Source of the DNA: Saksenaea vasiformis B4078
Taxonomy: Eukaryota > Mucoromycota > Mucoromycetes > Mucorales > Saksenaeaceae
DNA: 14,267 bases
Reading direction: 5' to 3'
NCBI GenBank assembly: GCA_000697055.1
Contig: JNDT01001840.1
Coordinates: 1-14,267, forward strand
Shown here: piece after piece, positions 1-9,226 of the stretch
Layout of the letters: every line of letters starts with the position of its first letter
How positions within the stretch are numbered: the first letter of the stretch is position 1
Translations under genes and position numbers: made by a program
Notes under the pieces: generated by a model
What the model was told of the DNA's origin: nothing
Seen by the model: only the letters and a program-made list of their open reading frames with translations
Database searches by the model: none

Positions 1-255
1 ATCTATACTGTTGATGCTATTGTCTCCCACAAGAAACAAAAAGGTGAATATCTGTATAAAGTGCGTTGGAAAGGTTATGAGGCTAAAGATGATACATGGG
101 AACCTGCTCATCATTTTACAGACCCCAAAAGCATTGCTGCTTATTGGGATCGCATAGCTGATAGTCCCACTAAAAATAAACCAGACAACCTCAAACGCAA
201 CCACATCACTACAAAACCACAAACACGTAAACGCTCCAAACATAATAAGCATTAA
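1..255 (+). CDS. Ty3/Gypsy polyprotein, C-terminal integrase chromodomain (5' partial)
   Basis: The reading frame is open from base 1 and stops with TAA at 253-255, so only the last 84 residues of a retrotransposon polyprotein are present. The segment begins IYTVDAIVSHKKQKGEY, continues through YKVRWKGYEAKDDTWEP and ends the domain with SIAAYWDRI. This is the chromodomain pattern (aromatic residue in strand 1, the VRWKGY core, the TWEP turn, the C-terminal helix) found at the end of integrase in chromovirus-type Ty3/Gypsy elements, where it is thought to steer integration through methylated histone binding. A basic, low-complexity tail (about residues 58-84, ending RKRSKHNKH) follows. Gag, protease, RT and the integrase core must lie upstream of the window. 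The polypurine tract and LTR immediately downstream confirm the context. A host chromodomain protein is unlikely for that reason. Confidence 0.9.
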   Translation: MYTVDAIVSHKKQKGEYLYKVRWKGYEAKDDTWEPAHHFTDPKSIAAYWDRIADSPTKNKPDNLKRNHITTKPQTRKRSKHNKH

Positions 256-285
256 ACTTATCATTTTCAAGCGGCTAAAGAGCCT

Positions 286-297
286 GGAGGGGGGTAA
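286..297 (+). other. Polypurine tract before the 3' LTR
   Basis: GGAGGGGGG followed by TAA lies directly before the TGTGGT start of the LTR, 31 bases after the polyprotein stop. This is the expected position and composition of the plus-strand primer of an LTR retrotransposon. Confidence 0.75.
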
Positions 298-535
298 TGT
301 GGTATTTCACCGTAGTTAAGAGAATATAGTCATTATAAACTGTATCTCTTGATTGGACTTGTTTCAGAGACATAAGCTCCGTTAAGAAGAATTTTATTTT
401 ATTTACAACAGTAGCGGAAAAGTAGTAACAATCCTCTTTTTTTACTTCTATCCCGAAATAAACAGGAGTCTCACCGTACTATCGTTGTTCTCGGTGTATA
501 TTGTCTTTTATTGATCATCATCTCCAAATACTACA
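298..535 (+). repeat. 3' long terminal repeat, 238 bp
   Basis: The repeat starts TGTGGTATTT right after the polypurine tract and can be closed at AAATACTACA (526-535). These ends are inverted complements over 10 bases with a single mismatch, and they give the usual TG...CA termini. An AATAAA-containing stretch lies at about 455-462 (CGAAATAAAC), a possible polyadenylation signal, and TGTATATTG (494-502) is a weak TATA candidate. The next five bases, CTTCC (536-540), would be the target duplication, but the 5' LTR and its flank are outside the window. An alternative end at ACTTACA (629-635) gives a 338-bp LTR but lacks the inverted match. Confidence 0.7.
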
Positions 536-1170
536 CTTCCCTTTTTATCTCTGATCACTCCGTTGATACCTTTATCATCGTTAACTCTTTGAAGTCTTTG
601 ATACCGACTATAAAAGTATCTGGTGCTCACTTACAACCGAATGACATATTTTTTTTTCTCTTTTCTTTTCTTTTTTTTTCTTTCTTTTTCTCTCTTACAC
701 AAAACTACACTTACACCGCTAAAAGACTGAATCATATAAATAGGCAGACAATCTAACTGAAATAAAGACATCCAACAGTCTCAAAGGATTCTATCTGTCT
801 ACTGTCCCAATTAACTTACCCATACAACATGAGATAAAGATTTTTATTATTCAAAGAGTCTTCTTTTATATGTTTTTAAAATTTAATCAGGACATTAATA
901 GTGAGACATCTTGTAAACTAGTAATAATGAGAGTAAAAGTTTTCATTCAACTGAGTCTAAAGATACCAATGGTACAATCACAAAAGTAATCTACAATTGG
1001 TAGTGAAAATAGACAATGATGGCCCTGGACAGTTGATAACAAAAATCAGGAACTAGATTTAGATTACTGCAGATCTGCAATGAAGAAAAAAAACTCATGT
1101 AACAATAAAACTTTTACAAGTTCATTTGGCAATAACTGAAACATTATGAAAAGGATGTCAAAATATGACA
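536..1170. other. AT-rich spacer without a recognisable gene
   Basis: The spacer is AT-rich with stops in all frames. A pyrimidine tract at 649-696 (T runs with scattered C) is the only marked feature. The 81-residue open frame at 511-756 starts inside the LTR and crosses this tract, giving low-complexity phenylalanine/serine sequence, so I do not regard it as a gene. Confidence 0.6.
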
Positions 1171-1311
1171 ATACTATCATATAATAATAATTATTTCAAT
1201 CAATCATATTTCTTAGAACATTGATAGTTGCTTAAATATTACATATTTATTTATTATTTTTTAATTTAAAAAATAATCTCATATTTACAAATCTTCAAGA
1301 CACCTGTCAAA
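1171..1311. repeat. AT-shifted copy 1 of a ~140-bp dispersed repeat
   Basis: This stretch aligns without gaps to 2526-2666 (offset 1355). Over the first 134 positions I count 38 differences, about 72% identity. In 30 of the 38 this copy has T or A where the other copy has C or G. All five CpG sites in the other copy are lost here. Shared blocks include TTCTTAGAACAT and CATATTTATT. The source element is not identified; a decayed transposon fragment is the simplest reading. Confidence 0.75.
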
Positions 1312-1409
1312 GTCACAAATTATTATATCTATAACCAAATGAAACATATTTTGACCTTCTTATACAAGGCCGCCACAAATTATTGTACCCCTTCCGTTAA
1401 TCACAGTAG

Positions 1410-1482
1410 GCGGGTTTAGCTCAGTTGGGAGAGCGTTAGACTGAAGATCTAAAGGTCATGTGTTCGATCCACATAACCCGCA
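1410..1482 (+). tRNA. tRNA-Phe (GAA), intronless
   Basis: This 73-nt sequence folds into a standard cloverleaf. The acceptor stem GCGGGTT (1410-1416) pairs with AACCCGC (1475-1481), followed by discriminator A. The D stem GCTC (1419-1422) pairs with GAGC (1431-1434). The anticodon stem TTAGA (1436-1440) pairs with TCTAA (1448-1452) around loop CTGAAGA, giving anticodon GAA (1443-1445). The T stem ATGTG (1458-1462) pairs with CACAT (1470-1474) around TTCGATC. Internal pol III promoter boxes A (TAGCTCAGTTGG, 1417-1428) and B (GTTCGATCC, 1462-1470) are intact. No intron follows position 37, unlike the tRNA-Phe genes of baker's yeast. It lies about 870 bp from the retrotransposon LTR. Confidence 0.97.
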
Positions 1483-1483
1483 A

Positions 1484-1488
1484 TTTTT
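1484..1488 (+). terminator. RNA polymerase III terminator of tRNA-Phe
   Basis: A run of five T residues begins two bases after the tRNA discriminator base, the usual pol III stop signal. Confidence 0.85.
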
Positions 1489-1664
1489 GTTTCTTTTCCG
1501 TGTGTCGTGCGCGCCAAGTTGTAGTCGCACAAGAACTTCTGTGTAATCGGGCAAGGATCCCAAAACAGCAAGCCATTGTCCTCTCGGCCTCTGCTCCAAA
1601 AAGAACATGTCTTCAAGGAACCTCTGCTCAGCAAATGACGAAGTGATGTATTCACTTCCATTCC

Positions 1665-1840
1665 ATTTTTATATCTTCAACCGTTTTATAGATTACACAT
1701 AGTTTAGAGAAAAAATATAAATACCAACTTTCATGGCGACAATAAAGCATTATCGTTTTTTACTCCCATTCTTATTCTTTATTGTTCCCCTTGATCCCCA
1801 GTGGGTTTGACCGTTTCCCGGAAGACAATTCAGATCAAGA
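1665..1840 (+). repeat. LTR-like promoter unit 1
   Basis: The unit has TATATCTTC upstream, TATAAATA at 1716-1723, a T-rich stretch with TTATTG, then the 22-bp core TTGATCCCCAGTGGGTTTGACC at 1791-1812 and GGAAGACAATTCAGATCAAG at 1820-1839. The same elements recur in the same order in unit 2. TATA-to-core spacing is 75 bp here and 73 bp there. A TATA box followed by a conserved block suggests the U3-R-U5 part of a decayed LTR, but no internal retroelement coding sequence is visible, so the class is an inference. Confidence 0.55.
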
Positions 1841-2054
1841 CATATCCACCGTTACGACACCGTGTCGTCGCTGGACTTTGTCCTACCAAATGCGGACGCC
1901 GTTTCCCTTTTGGAAATCCCATCAACGCGCGCATCACATAATACCATCGGTTACACTGCCACAAGTGATACATCGGATTGAAGTCGCTTTTGGAGTTCGG
2001 CCATTGCCCGTTCTTATTGTCTTATCCTGTTTCCCTTTTAATGCAACTATGCCT

Positions 2055-2230
2055 ATCCTCTTTTATATTGTTAGCCGAATTATCTAGTATAAATATCCAT
2101 GTAGAGTCTAGCAAAATAGAGACATCTTTCCCTCGTATCTTTTATTGACTATTACCTGTGTTGATCCCCAGTGAGTTTGACCAATCGACTCCGTCTATAG
2201 TGATTTGGAAGAAAACTCAGATCAAGCAAA
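2055..2230 (+). repeat. LTR-like promoter unit 2
   Basis: TATAAATA is at 2088-2095, the core TTGATCCCCAGTGAGTTTGACC at 2161-2182 (21 of 22 bases as in unit 1), and GGAAGAAAACTCAGATCAAG at 2207-2226 (18 of 20). A 17-bp length difference separates the two conserved blocks compared with unit 1. Beyond this, TGCGGA and CTTTTGGA are shared further downstream (about 1890-1915 and 2243-2262), so the duplicated unit may be longer. Confidence 0.55.
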
Positions 2231-2321
2231 ACGACATCCGCCCTGCGGAATAGTTCTTTTGGACCAATCATGTTCAAGTTTTCGTAAGTCCATTTTTTCT
2301 TTCCTGCGACATTTTCTGTTA

Positions 2322-2400
2322 TCCTTTTACGTCTTATATCTTTCTAGCCAAAACTATTACATAGCCTAGGGAATAAAAATATATAAATACGAAAACGGTG
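2322..2400 (+). repeat. LTR-like promoter unit 3 (partial)
   Basis: TTATATCTTTCTAGCC, CATAG and TATATAAATAC (TATA at 2382-2389) parallel the upstream half of units 1 and 2. The TTGATCCCC core does not follow. The sequence passes into unrelated DNA and then into repeat copy 2 at 2526. Confidence 0.45.
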
Positions 2401-2525
2401 GAGGATGGTTGTATCTCTCGGAACGTCCAAAACTTGAGTGAATGCTGCGTGTTCGCACATCACATGTCGTCCGTTTCAAAAGATCCTTTCCAAATAAAAT
2501 GAGTGCATCCTCTTTAGAAGCGTTT

Positions 2526-2666
2526 GTACTATCGTACAGCAGCGATCATTTCAATCAACCATAGTTCTTAGAACATCAATGGCAGCTCAAACGTTGCATA
2601 TTTATTCATCATCTTTTGATTCGGGAAATGATTTCATATCTACGAAAATTCTGGGCATCCGCCGGA
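2526..2666. repeat. GC-richer copy 2 of the ~140-bp dispersed repeat
   Basis: This is the partner of 1171-1311, collinear over at least 134 bp. It keeps five CpG sites that the other copy has lost and appears closer to the ancestral sequence. The 63-codon open frame at 2616-2807 starts inside it and is probably chance. Confidence 0.75.
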
Positions 2667-3323
2667 TCGGATAGGTACGTTACCGGATTCTCTACTCTTG
2701 GCTCATCGTTCTCTATATTTACCTGCTTTCTCCTGGCAATTCGACCTTCAGTTCAACTTACGGCGACAATAATCTGTTCTTCAGTACCTCTTTTTTTTCT
2801 GTGCTAAAATAAGCGAACAACAAATATTGGAGCCATACAAGGATCAAAACAACTACTTGCTGTACGTTACTATTGTGTTGTTGTAACGCTTCAGTTTAAG
2901 ATGCGACATGTTCGAATATTCTGCGAATAGAACGTGCTGGAAGTAGTAAGTTCTTTAAGGTTATTCAATTGCTTGGGAATATTTGCCCTAGCTATCCGGA
3001 AATACAATCAATTGACAAATCAGAAAATGTGTCATTACATATAACGAGAAAAAAAAAATAGAAACCCAACAGGGATCGAGGTTCCTAGTTTATGGTCGAT
3101 TGCTGCTTCTTTATACGATTACTTAGACACTTCTGTAATGATCATCAGCAAAACCGGAATAAGCAGGCCTGTTTCTATCGACGATTGTCTAAGAACATGC
3201 TTGGTGCAAGTTTATATTCATTGCATTGTTTTTGTAAATGTACACGAATCGCTATGATATTGAAATTACTGACGACGATTTTTTTTGTGCGCAATCTCCC
3301 CTTCGAATGTAGGTCCTAATAAT
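2667..3323. other. Spacer downstream of the IBTK-like gene, no gene seen
   Basis: This is AT-rich DNA with many stops. It should contain the 3' untranslated region of the minus-strand gene ending at 3324, but I see no clear AATAAA on that strand near the stop. The 75-codon frame at 3092-3319 (plus) has no recognisable features. Confidence 0.5.
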
Positions 3324-6300
3324 TCATTTCAAGCAAACCTTATCTATCCTACCAATTTCAAACCATTCTCCACTCCCTGTTTCAATTGTCTGAAGATAGA
3401 ACTCCGATAAACCTTCAATGGCCTTTTCTTCAGTTTGAATCTGGACAAGCTTCTTCTTATGTCGTTTGCCCTTAATCCAGTTGTCCTCAATTTCCTGTTG
3501 TTGCTGAATCATTTGAAATGATTGCGCCTTGCTGGAACTATGGACTATTTCCATGCTTTCAGTTCTCATAGAGCGACGAATCGGTGTCCAAGTAAATGTA
3601 GACCCAATAGAACGAGCAGGATCAAAGGGAATCTGGTCCTGACTCTCCTTTTCTAGCTTTGGTGCCTCATTTCGTTCCTCAAAGAAGGTCTCAGGGACAT
3701 ATCTATGCTCAACCGGTCAATGCAAAGTGTGATGCAAGTTTGCATACATTTTTTTTCCTTTGAGGTCTTTATCTGGAGAACCCGGCGGAACATATAATGA
3801 TGATACGGCTGAGCTATCATTCTCCAACCGCGATGGTCCAGGTAACTTGGACTCCGTATTAGTGACAGCCGGTTTCCCCCAAATTGGTTTCGGCGTGGCG
3901 GCGACAGTAATACTATTAGCCATCTCCTGCTGTTGAAGTCTTCGCCTCTCTTTCTGCGATATTTTCTTAGAAATATGCCCAGATGAAAGCTGAAAATGTA
4001 CAAATCATTACTGTAGTTCTTATTTTTTGTATACACGATGCCTACCTTTCGAGATGGATATGGACTAAGTGGTGTATGATCTTTTGGCTCCTCTTCCAAA
4101 ATTTGTCGTAGTGACGGCTGCCTATATTAACGTTAAACGCAGGCGAACACGATAAACCGGCTTTACTCACTTTGCAACGCTAGTGGCCGAAGACTGTGCC
4201 CAGCTCGATCGTGGTGCTTTGCTCGGAGTTAATTCATTAGAATTAGCGCCATTTGCGTTTCTATCTTTTCTAAATTGCTGTTTATCCTCAGCAGGTTTTT
4301 TTGTGCTGCCAGGCTGCAGCTGTTTTGGCACTTTTTCCACAGAAGTGCTGGCAATATCATCATGTATAGCGTCTAGTGCTCTGTCATCACGTCCACCTGA
4401 CTGGTTAGGATATAATACGACAAATTTCTCAACGAAGTTGGTGATGATTGGTTTATCTTCACGGGATAGGGTATAAAGCGATGCTGAGACTTCCTCGTCT
4501 TCTGTGGCTCCGTTGAGGGACGATACTGGTATCTGGCGCCAATTCTTGCTTTGTCGCACAAAGGGTGATTTGTCCATTTGTTGGTGTCGTACATATTCTT
4601 CCACATCATGTACCAGCGACTCCTTCTGCAGAAAAGTCCTTTGTATGTAAAGGTCACCAAGGGTTCAGTTATCGTCAAAGTGCTTACCCTAGTGAGATGT
4701 ATGTGGATAAATTGGCGCTAATGAAGGATAGACATGCATTTTTCAGCTGATCTGCAAAATACAAATCTGCCCAATCAAGCAAAGGAACAGCCATCCGCAA
4801 CGTTAGAAATCTTGCTAAAGAACGTTCGCAAATGGATTTTAATCGGTCCAGTAATAATTCCTCCGCAACACCAAGTATGTCCAATAGCAAATTTATCATT
4901 TCCTCAATGTCCTCTTTCTTGACATGCCCGAATAATTTTACTTCCTCGTGATCAGCATAAAGATGTCGCAAAACAACCTCCATCGTCTCCTTGCAAATAT
5001 GTTGCAGGTTGACTTCGATAAAAGTCCCTTTTAATGGCTTTGCCGCCTTCCGTCGTTCTTCTACCCATGTTGCTCCTGGGCAGAATAGTTCTTGAAAAAA
5101 CCGACAGCGCTGGCGTAGAATAATTTCGTGGCATAAAATATTTCCATCCTTCAATAAAAGCTTTACATTTACTCCAGCGGAGCTTTCGTATAAGTGTTCG
5201 AAGTCGGCCAGAATCGTAGCTTGTGGCTTCCTACTAAACGAAGACTCAGCTGAATGGTACAATGCAGAAAGATCAAGTCGTTGTGCTAAATCCAACAAGT
5301 CTTTCTGTACAAGTGCTGGTGTATTTGGTGCGTCTTGATTACAACAGAGCAACGATGGTGTATAAAATGCGTCCATTGGGTGAGAATACGTATCCTTGTA
5401 TAGATAATCCATCAGTAGCAACACTGCTTCGAGCCGGTATTGTTCGAAATGCAATTCTATGTAGCTATATTGTCTTGCAAACCTTATCCGCGGGTCCGTT
5501 CGAGCCTCATTAATCAATTGCCTGAAAACGTTGCTACGAGAGCATAATACTGTGCTATGACAGTACAAGCGTCTTCCTTCGACAATAAATATTGTATCAA
5601 GCGTATCATCAATATCCGCGATTTTCTCCATAGATTGCCACGCACGTTCGATTAAATGTTGTAAGTTGTCTTTAGGGTTCTTCTCAAAACGATCTTTCGC
5701 TGTCAGATCGGCTCTAGTATCGGATTCTTGTCTAGGTTTTTGCTCAGGTTGCAGCGTTCTCATAACTTCGAGATGTGGTAGTGCCGATCCTAAGTCGTCA
5801 ACAAACGTGGACGGCTCAATTGACGGGTTTGGCGCTTTATATTCGGAACGCAGAGCCACGAATGCACCGCTAGAGTTCGTGCATACTCGGATACATCGCT
5901 GAAGATAGGGCACGAGAGTAAACTTGTAACTTCCATCCTTGCTGTCTCTCAAAGGGGATCCAATAAATGCATTTCCTCCCTCGGTGCACACAATCACCTC
6001 TCCGCCTTGTCCAATACTGGCATCACAAACTGCTAAGTGAGGTTTTGTAAATGTCCAAATCCGCTTTGGTTGGTTTATCGAGCTTGATGTCAATTTCTTC
6101 TTCTGACGTACACCTGTTGCTGCAGATCGTTCGCTTGGTTCAGTTGTCCACAAAAATACATCTCCTGCAGAAGAAATTGCGCCCAAAGTCTCGCCGTCGC
6201 CTGCAAAGAGCTTTGTGATAAAACCATTTAAAGGTGTATGCACCTGTATGTTTGCGGGAAAGCGGTTCAGAGGAAAACTACATCATAAGATAAATGTTCC

Positions 6301-7877
6301 GTTTACATTTAAGGAACGTACTTAATTTTCTGCTGCGTAAAGCCAATCAGAAGTATTACTTCATGGGTATCCAATAAAATAGCAGTAGCGTTTTCCTAAA
6401 AGCACACACATAAGACCATTGGTAAACATGGTAGCAATGGCGTACCGTCGCAACAACTTGTAGAATATTAGTTGAAAATCCAACTTTTCTTGGGTTCGTC
6501 TGATGTATGTCGTCGCCAGAGTGATGATAGCCTTTTGAGATAAGTACATAATCAGTCAAAGCGTTCAGTAGCAATTGAAAAACCTACCCAACTGCCCTTC
6601 ATTTCGGCCAAACGTGAAAACGTCCGTGGATGTGTGAACAACGGAATGAATCTGTGAAGCTGCAGCGCCAATAATCTGCTGCTTTTTGAGCGACGTAGCC
6701 TGGACCTTTCGCGGCGATAGCTGCACAGGATCGTCCTTACCAGTATCCGTCTCATAACCTTTGCTATGTAAGATACATGACCATTGAGTGGTTCCGAATC
6801 CTTACCTAGCTGACCAAACTTATTGCTACCAAACGTAACAACATTACCGCTCTCGGTCACAGCGACAGTGTGATCGCGCCCAAGTGCGACCGTAACAAAT
6901 CTTTCAGACCAAGAAACTGGCGTAAGCATCAGCTGGGTATCGTAATCACTGCCTGTGCCCAATCGACCTCCGCGTCCAAACCCGCATATCAAGAGGTTGT
7001 GAACAGGTTCGCTGGTAATTATCGCCATATGATACTTAGACATGTGTATTGACTGAACAACGTAGCTACAGCGTTTCATGATACATGGATTACGTTGTGA
7101 TTCAAGATTTAGCGGTACACGTTCAGGATATGTCCTGTTTTCTGAATCCCGGTGACCTAACACGTAGTTGGTATTGGCTCCCCACGAGTACAGATCTGTT
7201 CCGCCCTCGTATGTTTTTCTGTTAGTTCGAGCAATTCTTTCATCGTGAGGATCTTCGTGTTTTTCTTCGGTTTCTAAGCGGGTAATTGTAGGATACGTGT
7301 TGTGCATAGTTACGTTGAAAAGCTCTAAAGGCCGATAACCATCCCAATCCTAATTTTATTAAGCCTGTTAGAAATATCTGCCAGATCTATGTTCTCCTAA
7401 CCTTTATGGTAAAATCGATATCGTTTCGCTGAGTTAACATAGTAGCCAATGTTATGTTTCCCAGATATAATGCACTATGCAGGGTGTTACGGGAGCTGGG
7501 ATCGCAGTAAGCCTTTACCTATGTAAAGGAGTCCACCCATTTTCACGATCTTGCACATTCACATTAACCAGAGAGCACTCAATGAGCATGCGAGCAATTT
7601 CAGGTCTATTCCAAGCGATTGCACAATGTAGAGCTGTCCTCCCTCTTATCGATCGTCTATTGATATTATAGGTCTTCTGGCCTGTCGATTTTAGGTAGCG
7701 CAAGAGCCATTGTTGGTCTTCTTTGGGAACAATTGTGGCAGCCTGTATCCCAGCTGCGAGATTGATCAAATATCGAATGACTTCTACATCGTTTTGCTGG
7801 ACGGCCTTGAAAATGGACACCATGTGTGTGAAAGCACAGTGATGTGCACAAGCCACCTCTGCTCCGCTTTTGGACAT
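3324..7877 (-). CDS. IBTK: IBTK/Btb3-like ankyrin-RCC1-BTB protein, 11 exons
   Basis: Exons, in coding order: 7877-7519, 7474-7402, 7349-6806, 6758-6588, 6531-6446, 6395-6322, 6277-4688, 4638-4171, 4121-4046, 3989-3748 and 3702-3324. The ten introns are 44-56 nt, all GT-AG. The spliced length is 4062 nt, 1353 residues plus stop, with every junction in frame. Domains: ankyrin repeats (GRTALHCAI near residue 79, GWTPLHSALYLGN near 114, DWDGYRPLELFN at 145); RCC1 blades (YSWGANTNYVLGH near 198, FGRGGRLGTG near 268, FGSNKFGQLG near 317, FGRNEGQLG near 375); BTB1 about 662-777; BTB2 about 804-922 with a short BACK-like stretch; a basic SQKER segment near 1155; and a conserved tail KKKLVQIQTEEKAIEG near 1310. 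This order and length match animal IBTK and fission-yeast Btb3. The family acts as cullin-3 ubiquitin-ligase substrate adaptors; BTK inhibition cannot apply in a fungus. ATG at 7877 is the first in frame after an upstream TAG. A 5' exon joined at TTTAG (7889) is possible. Confidence 0.92.
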
Positions 7878-7984
7878 CACATCTCGGTTCTAAATAAGGA
7901 AAACTGATGTGCATTTGCATTAAATTAGATATGAAAAGCGATGCGTCTTTGCGCTGGGAAGTAGTTCACTTTGCGTTAATCCAA

Positions 7985-8010
7985 GGAATAGTTCACATTG
8001 GAATAGTTCA
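7985..8010. repeat. Tandem GGAATAGTTCA repeat upstream of IBTK-like gene
   Basis: GGAATAGTTCA occurs at 7985-7995 and 8000-8010, a 15-bp period. A third partial copy, GTAGTTCA, lies at 7961-7968. The group sits 84-133 bp upstream of the gene's ATG on the minus strand, where a transcription-factor site cluster would be plausible. Confidence 0.6.
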
Positions 8011-8012
8011 TT

Positions 8013-8176
8013 GCTTCAGTGACGGGTCTCTCAGTCTCCCAGCATCCCATCGGAAGGCGCAAGATGTCTCGAGATAAGGAAGATATCCCATCGTTTTGTA
8101 TTAAATCGCTTCAGTGGCAAATACTCCGTATCCCATCGGAAGACTTGAAAGTGTCCCGAGTTGAGGATAGGTCCCA
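8013..8176. repeat. Imperfect direct repeat with ATCCCATCGGAAG core
   Basis: Two units, 8013-8089 and 8108-8176, both start GCTTCAGTG and share the identical 13-mer ATCCCATCGGAAG (8044-8056 and 8130-8142). A GTCTCGAGATAAGGA / GTCCCGAGTTGAGGA block and a terminal TCCCA follow. The first unit has about 10 extra bases after GCTTCAGTG. Confidence 0.65.
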
Positions 8177-9118
8177 CCCAAAATAATCCGTATTTAAAGG
8201 CATGCACCCATTTTTTTTCTTTGGCGCTGTCTTCCATAAAAACGTCACCGGTAAGGAAGTCAATTCTTCATCATATATACCAGATCATTCATGTCTTTTT
8301 TTCATTGTTTAGCCTGCATGACCTCCGACCCGAACCTTGTGGCTGTGACATAGGCCCTTATTCACCATCAAAACAGCAGATGTTGTCGCCAATTCCTACT
8401 AATGACTGCTATTCAATGTCTCCGTTAGCGCTGACCTGGCCTCCATGGGTGCATAACTTATCTAGTGTGGCATAAAAAAATCGTTCAATGATCAGCAAAG
8501 AAAACGCCTGAGCGGTTGCATCGCCATAAAAAGAATATATCAAAATGCGAAGTTTATCTGGATGTCGAGTATTTTTAATTCGAACTCTGTTTTGTAGACT
8601 ATGGAAATCATGAAACAACTGGCACACCTTCCATGGGATACGATGCTTGCTCAGTACTCACACCATATTTCATCTGTACTAGCCTCTATCTTTGAGCCGA
8701 TATTTCAGCGGGGTTCAGAACAAGCAGAATAGTGCTAAACGGGGATTGCTACGGACACTCAGAACCTAGTGCTTAGGGACATTCATATAATGTGTTTTCG
8801 CCGGCGGCTGGGCAAACGCCTTACCGAATTTTAATGCAGGTAGCACCTTCTTCAAATAAAAGCAAGTTGTGGGTATCTGTGCAGCTAGCGTCCATAAGGT
8901 GAGTACCTATGAGCTGAGTGCCCGTAATTTAAGCCCTCATTGAGAGCCTACAGGTAGATATTATCACTTCATCTATCTAAGCCTAAACAGTCGATCCGCG
9001 GAGCCTCAAGCACTCGTTGGTATTAGCGTACGATCAGATTTCATTAGAGAATTTTAAGCTACCTATCTAACAGTTCCCCAAATTACGTTACATGAGCGTC
9101 CCTAAGAGGCAGACGCTG

Positions 9119-9139
9119 GGGACACAGGTGGGACACAGG
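9119..9139 (+). repeat. Tandem GGGACACAGG in the HEM3 leader region
   Basis: The 10-mer GGGACACAGG is present at 9119-9128 and 9130-9139, an 11-bp period, 88-108 bp before the HEM3 start codon. It may be a regulatory site pair or chance. Confidence 0.5.
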
Positions 9140-9226
9140 CGATGAATTCAAAAATACCCGTGTCATATACGCTGACTGCTAAATTTTCTTGCCGCTGTGC
9201 AATTGACAGGGTTCCTCTTTACTACC

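Larger units (their letters stand above)
7878..9226. other. Divergent spacer between IBTK-like gene and HEM3
   Basis: This 1.35-kb region should hold both promoters. It contains short direct repeats on the IBTK side (7985-8176) and a tandem 10-mer near HEM3 (9119-9139). GTATTTAAAGG (about 8189-8199) and ATATATACC (about 8273-8281) are loose TATA candidates. The 104-codon frame at 8161-8475 and the 72-codon minus frame at 8409-8627 show no domain, no coding-like composition and no splice-supported extension, so I leave them unannotated. Confidence 0.55.

Noticed and set aside
621..640. TGGTGCTCACTTACAACC as a tRNA primer-binding site
   Set aside because: It starts with TGG like a PBS, but it lies 3' of a 3' LTR, where none is expected, and I could not match it to a specific tRNA 3' end.
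511..756. 81-codon plus frame after the chromodomain
   Set aside because: It begins in the LTR and runs through a T/C tract; the phenylalanine-serine runs are low complexity.
1449..1661. 70-codon minus frame ending GYVDRTHDL
   Set aside because: Its C-terminal part is the antisense translation of tRNA-Phe, a familiar artefact; nothing else supports it.
1782..2087. 101-codon plus frame
   Set aside because: It spans the repeat unit 1 core and ends in unit 2; it has no domain and is better explained as repeat DNA.
4183..4476. 97-codon plus frame inside the IBTK-like gene, and similar antisense frames at 5262-5513 and 5666-5902
   Set aside because: They are shadows antisense to well-supported IBTK exons.
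7475..7518. Shorter 23-nt first intron ending at CCCAG, using extra codons before TGCATT
   Set aside because: It is too short to splice and would insert residues that break the ankyrin pattern; the 44-nt intron gives the expected TPLHSALYLGN.
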